The position numbers and the translations under genes were made by a program. The notes under the pieces are model-generated. The model searched no databases, was not told where the DNA came from, and saw only the letters and a list, made by a program, of their open reading frames with translations. A DNA stretch of 64,000 nucleotides from Ligula intestinalis (lineage: Eukaryota; Platyhelminthes; Cestoda; Diphyllobothriidea; Diphyllobothriidae). Below are positions 45,807-55,855 of the stretch, one piece after another; the first letter of the stretch is position 1; each line of letters opens with the position of its first letter. The stretch is from positions 8,124,046 to 8,188,045 of the forward strand of contig JAYGXS010000004.1 of assembly GCA_036362985.1 (NCBI GenBank), in the 5' to 3' direction.

Positions 45807-46577
45807 CTAGCCGGCCTCAATGATGTCACGAACGGTACCTCTCCATGCGTGGCGATTGGTGGCAGCGGATCTCGAAAGCTCCACCCAGTCCCTTCTCCAG
45901 CGATGGAGGCCGAAGATAGAAGGTCCAAGAACTGCTTCCATGTCTTTACGGACGGTGTCTAGCCAGGTCTTCAGTTGCCCTCCTCTTTGACGTTTCCAGG
46001 TAGGCTGCGGTGCCGGGTCGAGGGCAGCATACGTAAGCTCGTGGGGCGGACGACGGAGAACGTGTCCAAACCACCTCAGTCGCCTTTCTTGAATGGCCTG
46101 ATATATCCTCGTGATACGATCGCAGCGGATGCGGACTGTCTTATTTGAGATGAAGTTGCTATACTTAACTCGCAGGATCGTTTTCAGGCACTGGTGGTCA
46201 AAGACCTCCAGTCTTCGCTCATCTTCAGCGCGCACAGCCCAGCATTCACATCCATAGAGGAGGACTGACCGGATGGATGCACGGTATACACGAATCTTCG
46301 TGGCGATGGAGATGTCACGTCGGATCCATAGGCGCTTTCGAAGGATTGAGAAAACCCAGCAAGCAGCATCGAGACGGGAGACAATGTCGTCCTTGCTCTG
46401 CCCATTCGGTAGCAGCCTCGCCTTGAGGTATTTAAAGCTGTCTACTTCTTCAAGTTGATGGCCATTAATCCCCAGGTGTGCCTTTTCCTGGTCAGGGATG
46501 CAGCTCGAGAACAACTTCATCTTTCCGGAATTTATGGACATGCCTACCGACATAGCGATCTCATTTAACCGCGACAC
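45807..46577 (-). pseudogene. RTE ORF, C-terminal region
   Basis: 256 open codons starting in MSRLNEIAMSVGMSINSGK (after the YADD box at about 46634-46623), then SFKYLKARLLPNGQ, VLLYGCECWAV, RLRWFGHVLRRPPHEL, GGQLKTWLDTVRKDME and the terminal WRGTVRDIIEAG before a TAG. This is the typical thumb and C-terminus of RTE proteins. Open in full in this copy, but detached from its RT by damage upstream. Confidence 0.88.
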
Positions 46578-46878
46578 TACTGACTGTAGACCATCAAAGT
46601 TTGAGGCTAACAGCGCAATATCATCGGCGTAGTCAAGATCAGTAAGTCGGCGTCCGGGTGCAAGTTCAACACCGTCCTCTTCATGTAGTGCTTTGCCGAG
46701 AATCCAGTCAATGACGTAGTTAAACAGAATGGGCGAAAGGACGCAGCCCTGTCGGACACCAGACCGGATATCGAACGACTGAGAGATTGTTGTGGACCAG
46801 GACTCGTGCGGTGGTAGACCGATAGTAGGCCTTAATCATCGCAATGAGTTTGGTCTGCACTCCATCCAGTTCCATTAT

Positions 46879-47748
46879 TCACCACAGGGACTCACGATGG
46901 ATGGAATCGAATGCGGCGGCAAAGTCGACGAAGCAAACGGCCGTCGGTTGCTGGTAGCTATGGCGGAATTCTAGAGTGCGCCTCAGTGTGAATATTTGAT
47001 CCGCACATCCACGCCCAGCTCGGAATCCGGCTTGGTTGGGTCGTGTCCTGGAGTCACGTGCAGACTGGAAGCGCCTGAGAAGAACAACAGCGAAGATCTT
47101 TGCAGCAACATCGATAAGACTTATGCCACGGTAGTTCTCGCATCTTGTCTTATCTCCCTTCTTGTGGACAGGTACAAGGATACCTGAGCCCCAGTCATCG
47201 GGAACGGTCTCTTCTCGCCACGCCTGTACAATCACCTCATGGAGCCGAGGAGCCAGGGTGTCGACACAGGACTTGTAGATTTCTGCAGGAATACCTTCCT
47301 CTCCGCACGCCTTGTTCTTGCGTAGCCTCTGCATTGCATCGGTAACTTCGTCTTCGGAAGGGAGGTCACACGACACTGCGTAGGCAGGAGAGGATTGAAA
47401 CTCCGCTGTGGAGGAGAGGGAGGGTGTGATGGGTTGTTCGTCAAAGTTGAGTAGGTGCTCGAAGTGATCACGCCAGCGATCGACCTTGGCCGAGTTGTCG
47501 GCAATAAATCCTCCGTTCACATCGCGAACAGAATCACAGAGTGTCGGAGGCTTACCACTCACCTGGCGTATGATTTGATACAATGTTCGGGTGTCACCAA
47601 CATTAGAAGCCTGCTCCATAGAAGTTGCCGTTTCGGACCAATACTTCTGCCGGTCATCTCTAGCCGACTTTGCTGTCAGCTTTCGAAGTTGGCGGAAGGA
47701 GGCATCGTTCCGGGACCTAGCTTGATTCGTCTCGGCCGATAGCTGCAA
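46879..47748 (-). pseudogene. RTE ORF, linker and RT fingers/palm
   Basis: 289 open codons. From the linker (RQLRKLTAKSARDDRQKYW) it passes through RLRKNKACGEEGIPAEIYK, a VPVHKKGDKTRCENYRGISL block, NQAGFRAGRGCADQIFTLR and AVCFVDFAAAFDSIHRESLW (first catalytic Asp). The frame then breaks before the catalytic LDYADDIAL box, which is readable near 46645-46615 in another frame. RTE clade by motif style. Confidence 0.9.
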
Positions 47749-48529
47749 GGTTCTTCCGCTGATCCAGTCACTGCGGCGCCGCTGAGTGAATCCAAGAATC
47801 TTCTCAGCTGCCCCATAGATGGATGTCTTCAGTGATGGCCACTTGCTACTGCCCTCGTTGTCAGCCTAGGTCATACGAAGGGACTGGATTTATGTGCTTA
47901 GAGCCTCGGTAGTGTTGGTTTGCCGGAGCTTTGCGACATCAAGGCGTCTCGCACGTGGCAGTTTGGGCACAGATGAGAGGTGAACCTTCAGGCGCGTGCG
48001 AACGAGAACATGGTCAGACCTGTGGACGTTACCAGTTTCGGCACCTCGCATCGACCTGCTATCGTGGACCCAGCTGCGAAACCGTAAACCAACTAGAATG
48101 TAATCGATCTGACTGGCGGTACGGCCATCGTTCGAATACCAAGTCAGTAGATGTTTGTGACGATGCTGAAAGCATGTGTTGGTAACAAACAGTCGGTTCT
48201 GTTCGGCAAACTACAGCATCCTCTCACCATTGTCCGTTCGAGAGCCAAGCCCAAAACGACCAAGGTGGCTGTTTGTCGGGTCACCGGGCCCAGTCCGGCC
48301 ACTCCAGCCCCCGGCAACAATTAGCAGATCTCGACGAGGGAGTCGTTCAGCTAGCTCCTGCAGCTGCGAGTAGAAATTATCTTTCTCTTGCTGTTCAGCC
48401 GCCGACGTAGGTGCAAAGACTTGAGGTATTTGACTACCGCTGCTTGAGGACCATCCTGCGAATGAGACAGTCCGCATTCGCTGTGATTGTATCGCAAGGA
48501 TATCTGAGGCCTTCTACAAAAGACTACTG

Positions 48530-48850
48530 AAGTGATTTGAACACGTTCGCCACCGTCCGACTCAAGAGCTTTGCTATGCTGCCCTAGGTCTGGCGCCGCA
48601 GCCCACCTAGAGGTGTCGATGAGGTGGGCAACTAAAGACATGGCTCGACACCGTTCGTCAAGACATGGCAGCGATTCCTGGACCTTCGGTTTTCGGTCTC
48701 TGTTACTGTAAACGAGAATGGGTGGAGCTTTCCAGATCAGCTGTCGGCAATCGTCACGCGTGGAAAGGTACCGTCCGTGACATCATTGAGGCTGGCTAGG
48801 TCAGGCAAGATCCCAGCCGTATCAAGTACGAGTACAGTACGTAAGTACAG
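48530..48850 (+). pseudogene. RTE-like LINE 3' end, inverted to the long copy
   Basis: Pieces corresponding to HELxYAAL, GGQLKTWLDTVRQDMAAIPG, SRSAVGNRHAWKGTVRDIIE and a TAG stop are readable on the plus strand, followed by GTACGAGTACAGTACGTAAG, a degenerate version of the RTE tail. It sits head-on against the endonuclease end of the minus-strand copy. Confidence 0.75.
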
Positions 48851-49042
48851 GCACTATTAGGGGGAAAAAGGTGTGTGATATTGTTTTCAACACCCACATC
48901 GTGGGGGAAAGTCTCGGTTTCTCTTGAGTAGCCACTTCTGGCTACGTGAGCCCGCTTGCCTTAACTCGCACCGATCTCATTTTTCCTGCGTGTGGTGCCC
49001 TGACGCCGACTTTGTCCACTTCTTCCTTGCTCTCTTCCCTAG

Positions 49043-49207
49043 CCCCGAGGTATGGACTCGAGTCATCATTGAGAAACCCTTTGGTCGTGATCTGGAATCC
49101 GCCAAGGAGTTGTCAGAGCACCTCAACAAACTCTTCACTGAACCCCAGATCTACCGGATTGATCACTATCTTGGCAAGGAAATGGTGCAAAACCTGTTAA
49201 TTTTGCG
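49043..49207 (+). CDS. G6PD: G6PD, exon 5, active-site exon
   Basis: 165 nt: one base completing Asn156, 54 codons and two bases of Arg211. Begins [20 protein letters not shown] after CCCTAG; EKPFG (residues 166-170) is a substrate-binding block. [12 protein letters not shown] (residues 194-205) is the G6PD signature, with the substrate-binding His at 197 and the active-site Lys at 201. Donor GTAAGC. Confidence 0.96.
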
Positions 49208-49439
49208 GTAAGCCCCACTCCACCTCCCCTTCCTAATTTTAGCTCGTTCTGGCTGGGGGGATGACCGAGGTGCCGCTTGCGTCTGGACTTCGAAGCACAC
49301 AATTTGCTCTGCGTACTCTAAGAGACGGTGTAGGTTTACGGCCTTGAAAGCCCTATTTTTCACGTTAATCACTCTAGAACCAAAAACCATTTAAAGAAAG
49401 TACAGTCAAGTGAATGTAGACAGAGTTGAAGTGTTTGCT

Positions 49440-50180
49440 GGTGTTAATTAGTCACATAGTCGAAGTTGTGCTGTGGTATATGAATATCAGGTCAGTGCTT
49501 AAATGTCTCCACAGATTGGGTCATAACAATTGCCTGGCGTAGGTTACTCCACGGTTCCACGACCCGGCTAGAGAGAAAAAATCCTTACATCAAATCTTCC
49601 TTGTGGCACACGAAGGGCTGTCCCGGACATATGTTGCAATGGTGAGTTGGAAAAAGTCATCATACAGGAGAACGCAGGCCAAGTCATGCACTGTACGGAA
49701 AGTTTTCATCAATTCACCCCTAACGGCCTATAACTCAGAGAATGGAGATTAAGGTTATTTAGACGGATGTCATATGGCAGTGCCTCCTGGCCTCTTACTA
49801 ATTTTGTAGACCGTCGCTGTATCCCTCCGAGTAGGTTGTATTCCTTCAGCATCCACAGTTTGCTGGCTTGAATGGTGTATCCAAGATCGGGCTTAGGAAA
49901 ATATCAAAGACGGGAGAACGGCGACTGCCCACTTGATGGTATACGGCATTGGAGTTACAGCTCTAACTGCCTTACAATATTGTGTAGGAGGCTTGGGGTT
50001 TTCTGTCATCCAAATCTCGAGATCTTTGTGCATTTCTGCTTTTCGGAGTGGAATTCCGTTCGGATAGTAGGGTCGCGTATCGGGTACCGGATTTAGATAT
50101 CCCAGACGCAGCAGAGTACATTTGTTTGAGTTGAAGGACTATACTTTCTCCCCACGAGTGGCAGTTTTTCTCCTGAAAAA
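49440..50180 (-). pseudogene. Decayed CR1-like LINE, RT C-terminal region
   Basis: Minus-strand pieces read CTLLRLGYLNPVPD, KDLEIWMTENPKPPTQ, IQRRSTKLVRGQEALPYDIR, LNLHSLSYRPLGV and RVPQGRFDVRIF, the recognisable C-terminal series of CR1/Jockey-type elements (also seen at 3240-3660 in another family member). Frameshifts and stops throughout. The younger CR1-like element begins immediately next to it at 50188. Confidence 0.75.
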
Positions 50181-50187
50181 GCCCTCA

Positions 50188-53014
50188 AATAATAATAATA
50201 ATAATAATTTGTATATTTAAGGCCCAAGGGGCCCTGTCGTTACAAACTTAGTGCTATCGTGAAAATAAAAATAATAATGATAAGCAGCGAACTCTTATAA
50301 ATAATTGTCATCGGCAGTAAAAAAAACTCCTAGATCGGTGGATGAGTTCAGCGGGCCACCGAGTTCAAAAAAAGTTTAGGAGAAAAAACTGCCTTAATAG
50401 GTAAAAGGGTTTGATGTGGTTAGTTTGGGACCTGATGTTGAGGGTTCGGGACGTTTATGGTCATGGGAAAAAATAATATATCGTTGAGTTAGGAAGGGGT
50501 CATCCGGAAGGCAGGAGAAGGCAGTAGAAGTCAAGGCAACGTCATCGAGTTGCGACCCACCAGATTCCAGAGCCAATCGCGAAGACCACAACGAAGGTTG
50601 CAAAAACGGAGAAGAATTCGCAGCCCTTGGAAGTGATGCTTGACTCTGCAGAGGGAAATGCTAACATATTTAGAAACCATTTTAGTATCCTGGCAAGAGC
50701 TTCAAATGCCAGGAGGACCCTTTTCAAAATCTACAACTTGCGTGTTTGGAAAGGAAACAGACAGTAACGACTTTATTTCCTCTAAATTTAAATGCTTATA
50801 TAATTTGCCTTTAAAAATCGACAGTGTAGAAGACAGTCTAATATCGAGAGGAAGGTTGTTCCAAATAAAAGCATATTTGGAGGTAAAAAAGCGAGAACGG
50901 TTAGATGTGGAGCTATGGGGTGGTAAAATTATCATGGAAGAGTTACGAGTGGCGTAAGGTCGGTCAACTGGAAGGAGAGCGTTAATTTGTGGGAGATTAG
51001 GACTATTGTTAACGCGAAACAGAAAGCATAGACCAGCTTCGAGTCTTCTTATCCAAAGAAATTTAATGTTTGCTAATTGACATCTATCTGTATAACACAT
51101 ACCAGACCCAGAAACAGAAAATATTTTACGAGTGAAAACTCGCTGAACCTTTTCAATCTTACTACGGTCATGCTGGGTCATGAGGCCAAAAAGCGGGCAG
51201 CAGTATTCTAGTATAGGAAGAACAAACATGCGGTATAGTTTTAACTTCATTTCTGGAAGGAAAAAGTTATGCGATATAAACCCACATATCTGTGCGGCCT
51301 TGGCAGAAATTCGATCTGCATGAGGTGATAATGCAAGCTTATTCGTGTAAGTAAGACCCAAATCCTTTATCGTAGATCTTTCTAACAGTGGACTATTTTG
51401 GAAGATAATTGGTCCAGGAAGCCTTGCGGGACCAAAACTCAAGAAACTACATTTTGATGGAGAAAACTCCATCTGCCATGTTGCGCTCCAACTTGATAGA
51501 GTACGCAAGTCTGCGTTAACTTTATCAACACAACTACTGGCCGTGTCCTTAGAAAATGAGTAAATACACTTAAGGTCATCAGCATAAATGAAATTTTCCG
51601 AATTATTTAGCACTGTTGAAATTTCATTTATGTAAAGAATGAAAAGGAGGGGACCTAAAACCGTGCCTTGTAATACACCACTCGTTATCGGCTGAGGCAT
51701 CGAGTAGCTATTGCCTACTAAGACCTTCTGGCTGCGGTTAGACAGGTAGGAGGCAATGAAATCGAGGAGGGGAGGCCTGATGCCTAGGGCTTCCAGTTTC
51801 ACTAAAAGGCGCCTATGAGGCACCTTGTCAAAAGCTTTACTAAGGTCAAAGTAAATCACGATGACTGATTGCTGTTCATTACGAAGTGACGTAACCAGGT
51901 TAAGGAATGCTAAGTGGCAGGTTTCGCATGATCTTCCAGGTAGAAATCCATGCTGTGAGGCACTTAATATTTTATTTTCTACACAAAAATCGAGAATTTG
52001 ATTAAAAATGATCTTTTCCAGAAGTTTGGCTAGGGCCGGGGTTTTATGAACACCTCGGTAGTTATTTACGTCCGAACGAGATCCTGACTTGAAGACTGGA
52101 AGAATAATAGATGTCTTCCATGAGTCAGGAAAGAAACCGTTTAGAAGATAAGCTGAGAATATATAACTTAGCAATCGGGGGAAGCTGAATACTCTCTTGA
52201 TAAGTGAATTTGGAAGACCGTCAGTTCCCGAGGAGTGCGAGTTTTTTAGACAGATAATGTGCTTACGAATTACTTCTATGGAGAAATCTATGGTACTGAT
52301 AGTATTGACTGAGCATGGCTGAAAAGACGGGACCGGTTCAGATTCCGTCGTAAGGTGTTTTGCAAAGAACGCATTGAACAGTTCAGCCTTCTCAGACTCA
52401 TCTTGCACAAAGTTTTTATTTTCATTCAGTAAGGGGGGGATTTCGTGACCTCGTTTAGCGGAGGACCGACGGCGGAACAGTTGGGCAATCGATTTTGCAG
52501 AGTTTAACTCGCTGAGTGCGCAAGATTCCCTATGTTTGTCACGTGTAAGACGAATCTTAGACGCTAATTCGAAAATCTCTGCGATTCTAAGGTGCACCGA
52601 TAATGAACTAGTAGACTGGTCTTTCAACTGTCTTTGCAATTTCTTCAGTCTAGACATAAGAAAATGAGGAACGGTGGGGTCCGAAGTATAAGGCTTAACA
52701 ATTTTGATCGGCACAAATTCCAAAATGCTATTTGAAATTGCCGTCATTAAGTCACCGAGAATTGTTACACTGTTCGTGGAGGAAAGCTCCTGCCAGTCTA
52801 GTGAGTCCATAAAGTTGTTAATTAAATTAATATCAGCTAGGTCAAACGCACGGTAGGTACGAGTGGTGCTAGCCTTTTTCGTAGAAGCAAGCGGAAGGCA
52901 ACAATGGATCAAAGTATGGTCACTTGGGAAGAGGTTCTGATTGTAGTCAACAAAAAGGGGGAAAATGTCATTAGTGAAAATTAAATCTAAAATATGCTGA
53001 TCCCTTGTTGGCAT
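50188..53014 (-). mobile_element. CR1-like LINE, long 5'-truncated copy with intact ORF
   Basis: Minus strand: a 770-codon ORF (53014-50702), a 514-nt 3' UTR with the palindromic GGGCCCCTTGGGCCTTAAAT just before the end, and an (ATT)n tail (50188-50209). Closely related copies lie at 6199-7060 and, as a 3' stub, at 3085-3237. The 5' end is at or just beyond 53014; a stop lies three codons upstream of the first Met. Confidence 0.92.
50702..53014 (-). CDS. CR1-like LINE ORF2 (endonuclease end, RT), uninterrupted
   Basis: 770 codons without a stop. The start MPTRDQHILDLIFTND and a later SDHTLIHCCLP are the last blocks of an apurinic-type endonuclease (DLIFTN, SDH), so the catalytic front of that domain is missing. 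RT blocks follow: LKNSHSSGTDGLPNSLIK, NNYRGVHKTPALAKLLEKII, QHGFLPGRSCETCHLAFLN, VIYFDLSKAFDKVPHRRL, SGVLQGTVLGPLLFILYINE, and FIYADDLK with the catalytic YADD intact. The end is shared with the copy at 6717. RT could be catalytically competent, but the truncation makes the element dependent on others. Confidence 0.9.
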   Translation of the reverse strand: MPTRDQHILDLIFTNDIFPLFVDYNQNLFPSDHTLIHCCLPLASTKKASTTRTYRAFDLADINLINNFMDSLDWQELSSTNSVTILGDLMTAISNSILEFVPIKIVKPYTSDPTVPHFLMSRLKKLQRQLKDQSTSSLSVHLRIAEIFELASKIRLTRDKHRESCALSELNSAKSIAQLFRRRSSAKRGHEIPPLLNENKNFVQDESEKAELFNAFFAKHLTTESEPVPSFQPCSVNTISTIDFSIEVIRKHIICLKNSHSSGTDGLPNSLIKRVFSFPRLLSYIFSAYLLNGFFPDSWKTSIILPVFKSGSRSDVNNYRGVHKTPALAKLLEKIIFNQILDFCVENKILSASQHGFLPGRSCETCHLAFLNLVTSLRNEQQSVIVIYFDLSKAFDKVPHRRLLVKLEALGIRPPLLDFIASYLSNRSQKVLVGNSYSMPQPITSGVLQGTVLGPLLFILYINEISTVLNNSENFIYADDLKCIYSFSKDTASSCVDKVNADLRTLSSWSATWQMEFSPSKCSFLSFGPARLPGPIIFQNSPLLERSTIKDLGLTYTNKLALSPHADRISAKAAQICGFISHNFFLPEMKLKLYRMFVLPILEYCCPLFGLMTQHDRSKIEKVQRVFTRKIFSVSGSGMCYTDRCQLANIKFLWIRRLEAGLCFLFRVNNSPNLPQINALLPVDRPYATRNSSMIILPPHSSTSNRSRFFTSKYAFIWNNLPLDIRLSSTLSIFKGKLYKHLNLEEIKSLLSVSFPNTQVVDFEKGPPGI

Positions 53015-53795
53015 TAAAATTTATATAATTTCAGAACAATGCTTAAGAATATTGTTCACTGTCTGCCCTTCTTTTTACTCAGTTCCATTTACAGTCATCG
53101 CCACTCTTTTTAAATTTTCTACTGTACCAATGCCTTTGATAGTTGCTCTGTACCAATAGGGAGTTCAATGGCATTTGCCTTTATTTCCCATAATAAACCC
53201 GAAGCTGACCTAACCTGACAGGAGCCACCTGCAGGAACACTCGTTCAATCGCCGAGAGTGAACTGATTAGTCCAAACAATTCTGCTGTCTTCATCTCTTA
53301 TCCTAGACCGAGTTTTATCGAATCTCTATGACGGGATTTGGTGCCCCCTAAAATAGGCCACGCGGTAGGTACGCTGGAACAGCGCGGAAGTGGGTCCGTA
53401 CCACATAGCAGATGGTACACGACAGTTCCCCCGATGATCCGAAGCATTTGTTCCCCGGTACAAATTGAAAAAACGCGTATATGTACGGCAGGATTTATTG
53501 GCGTCAATAAATTTCATGACAGCTTCTCAGCTGCATGAGGATGATAACGGAGAGAACATGCAACCGTTTGAAATTTCGCAGAATGAATGATATAACAGCA
53601 AGGGTCATAGTTCAGTTTAAATAATGATCAGGTAAAGGACACTGCATTTATCGACGAATGGCAGCCGCGTGCTCCAGCAAGCCACAACAAACGCTGAAGC
53701 AAGCAGCAACTGACACAAAGGCGAGCTGGGCGAGCAATACGCAAGCGACAGCTAGCAGGAGCAACGCAGAGAACTGGCGCGAGGGAAAACAGGAG

Positions 53796-54235
53796 TTTAG
53801 GCAGACTTGCGCAGAATCTACCCACTCGCTCGCCACTCCCACCTCCGTATCCGGTGTAAAGACAAAGTCAATAAGACCGGGGATGAGGGAGGGTGTAGAT
53901 GGCTGGCGCGATAGTTGTCTCATCAGTTGGCAAACCCTCCAAGCCACGGCTTTTAGCGCACCGTGCTAGGTTCAAGCGCATCAGATTAAATATAGTGAGG
54001 AGAGAAGTTCGCTGAGGGTCGACACAGGGAGGGGGCATGCATAGGCGCAGGCTCATGTCCTGCTGGCCACCTGCACTCAACCCAGCCTCCGGTCTTCTAG
54101 ACTTAGTCTTGACACCGACTTCAAGTGGTCGAGGAAGCGGGGGGTGAGGGAGGAGTGAGGTAGATGCGACGCAAGCCTACTGTCATTATAAACTATTTCA
54201 CACACAAGTCACCGTCCCTGCACCATTAGGCTGTG
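53796..54235. repeat. GA-rich interspersed repeat, inverted pair
   Basis: 53796-53888 is in reverse orientation (GCAGACTTGCGCAGAATCTA, then AAAGTCAATAAGACCGG); 54090-54235 is forward (GGTCTTCTAGACTTAGTCTT, GAGGTAGATGCGACGCAAGC, AAGTCACCGTCCCTGC). They end about 80 bases before G6PD exon 6. Confidence 0.6.
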
Positions 54236-54317
54236 GTGCACATGGTGAGCTTAGTCGGCATTCACTGTAGGAATTAACGCTCTGTTTTCCTTTTTGTTTC
54301 CTCCAACCCCATTTCAG

Positions 54318-54443
54318 GTTTGCCAACATGATTTTCAATCCACTGTGGAACCGTGAGCACATCAGCAATGTGATGATAACTTTCAAGGAACCCTTCGGAA
54401 CAGCAGGCCGCGGAGGCTACTTCGATACATTTGGAGTCATAAG
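54318..54443 (+). CDS. G6PD: G6PD, exon 6 (last one in the window)
   Basis: 126 nt: one base completing Arg211, 41 codons and two bases of residue 253. Reads [20 protein letters not shown], then [20 protein letters not shown], matching human [20 protein letters not shown] and [20 protein letters not shown]. Acceptor TTTCAG, donor GTGAGT. I found no continuation (expected DVMQNHL) before 64000, so the remaining half of the enzyme lies outside; intron 6 is at least 9557 nt. Confidence 0.95.
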
Positions 54444-54763
54444 GTGAGTCTTGTTGTCACTTTGTCTAGCTTCAGGGCCGGCGGGGAGGAGAGTGCAATT
54501 ACCAGTCCAGTCGCACCAAGTGACGGTAGTATGGTTCTTATCTGTGTGACACAGAGCCCGGCTCTGCACAGTAGCCGCATGACTATGGTTTGTGTGATGG
54601 GGGAACGTGCGTGCAATTCCTCACCCGTTTGAGTGTGTGCGTATGTGTATATGCGCGAACCAACGCGCGGACAGGAGTTATTCAGGTTGTGCGCCGAACA
54701 TGAGGGAGGAAAACCTGGTTGCGCACACAGGAGCGGTTTCGGCCGCGCCAGCCGCCTGCGCCC

Positions 54764-54905
54764 CATTCCACCTCCGGTCTCCTTGACTCCGTCTTGATAT
54801 CGGGCTCAGTAGGGTGAAGGAGGAGAGAGAGTGCGGTAAATCTGCGCAAGTCTACTGTCCCTTAAAACTAATTCATGCGGAAGTCACCGTACCTGCCACC
54901 ACCCC
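54764..54905 (+). repeat. GA-rich interspersed repeat, copy
   Basis: CTCCGGTCTCCTTGACTCCG, then GGAGAGAGAGTGCGGTAAAT, CTGCGCAAGTCTACTGTCCC and AAGTCACCGTACCTGCC: the clearest copy of the family in this window. It lies 320 bases after G6PD exon 6. Confidence 0.6.
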
Positions 54906-55116
54906 TGTGATGGAGCAAATACGGTGGACGAAGTCGAGGTCGACGGACGAATCAGCTGAACGTGCTAAAAGTGGAGACTAGGCCATCTCATTGCTATTTG
55001 CCCTGACGCTTATAAATGTACGCATATATGACAGTGGTTATGGACTCGCAAGAATTTTGTGCCGTGTGGTAAACCATGTTATAACGGAGACCCAGGCCCA
55101 GATAGCTCCGCGCAAT

Positions 55117-55855
55117 GCTTACTTACTTGTACTTGTACTTGTAACGGCATTCACCTCGGGCGGGTTGAGCCGGCATCAGTTTTGACGTTGACTGCATCAT
55201 GAATCACAGCTGTCCAGGCGCGTCGATCTTGCGCCTGTTCACACGAGAGCACCATCCATTCACGGTTCCACTGGCGTAGGCCGTAGACGCATGGGCCGGA
55301 AACTGACGACAGATCCTACTTGACCGTTGCTGTCCAAGTTTTCAGCTGCCCGCCGCGACGTTTGCGCCAGGTGGGGGGAGGCGTCGCCACAAGCAGGTCA
55401 CGAATCAGCTCACCATCATCACGCCGGGACGCATGCCCGAACCACCGAAGTCGTCTCTGAAGCAGGAGTGGAGGGAGAGCGTCCAGGTGACAGCGTCGGC
55501 GGAGATCGGAGCAGCGAATTCGGTCGACGCGTCGGTTACGAAGGATGCGGCGTAGGCAGTCATTGTCAAACACCTCAAGGCGCCTCATGTCCTCAACACG
55601 CATAGACCATGTCTCTCCGCCTTAGAGCAGGATAGATCGAACCACTGCTTGGTAAACACGGGACTTTGTGCGTAGTGATATTTCCCTTCTATTCCATAGA
55701 GGAGCGCACAGTCGGTAGAAGGCAGATCGGGCACGGTTGACGCGTGATACAACCTCGTCGACACCTTGACCCGTTTCCGTGACCAAAGAGCCTAAGTATC
55801 TAAACGAGTCGACCTTTTCGAGAGGAGCGCCGTCGCCATGCGTCGCCAAATTGTT
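55117..55855 (-). mobile_element. RTE-like LINE 3' fragment
   Basis: Minus-strand frames 55849-55622 (SFRYLGSLVTETGQGVDEVV, FYRLCAPLWNRREISLRTK) and 55603-55316 (RRLRWFGHASRRDDGELIRD, RKRRGGQLKTWTATVK) form the RTE thumb/C-terminus, with a stop (TAA) where the first meets the second and another after TATVK. The tail at 55117-55147 is the plus-strand CTTACTTACTTGTACTTGTA. The motif style differs from the 45768-48500 element, so this is a different RTE subfamily. Confidence 0.8.

Larger units (their letters stand above)
45768..48500 (-). mobile_element. RTE-like LINE, long but inactivated copy
   Basis: Minus-strand order: endonuclease piece (48477-48211), endonuclease end to linker (about 48180-47900, with DGRTASQID and HRSDHVLVRTR), RT (47748-46620) and C-terminal region (46577-45807), then a TACAAG-type tail at 45768-45785. 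It resembles RTE/SR2-type elements known from schistosomes. Stops near 48225 and 47890 and in the palm region inactivate it, but it is the best preserved RTE in the window. Confidence 0.88.
42207..49042 (+). other. G6PD intron 4, with a large RTE element
   Basis: 6836 nt, GTGAGT..CCCTAG. Contents: unassigned DNA to 43000, a repeat at 43020-43260, GA-rich repeat piece at 44190-44250, and the RTE complex at 45570-48850. A stretch near 44650-44690 (GGGCGCAGTGGCTAACG) resembles a tRNA A box. Confidence 0.85.
49208..54317 (+). other. G6PD intron 5, with nested CR1-like LINEs
   Basis: 5110 nt, GTAAGC..TTTCAG. Most of it is the two minus-strand CR1-like pieces (49440-50180 and 50188-53014). The remaining 53020-54317 contains GA-rich repeat copies at 53796-53888 (inverted) and 54090-54235 and no recognised gene. 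Confidence 0.85.
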
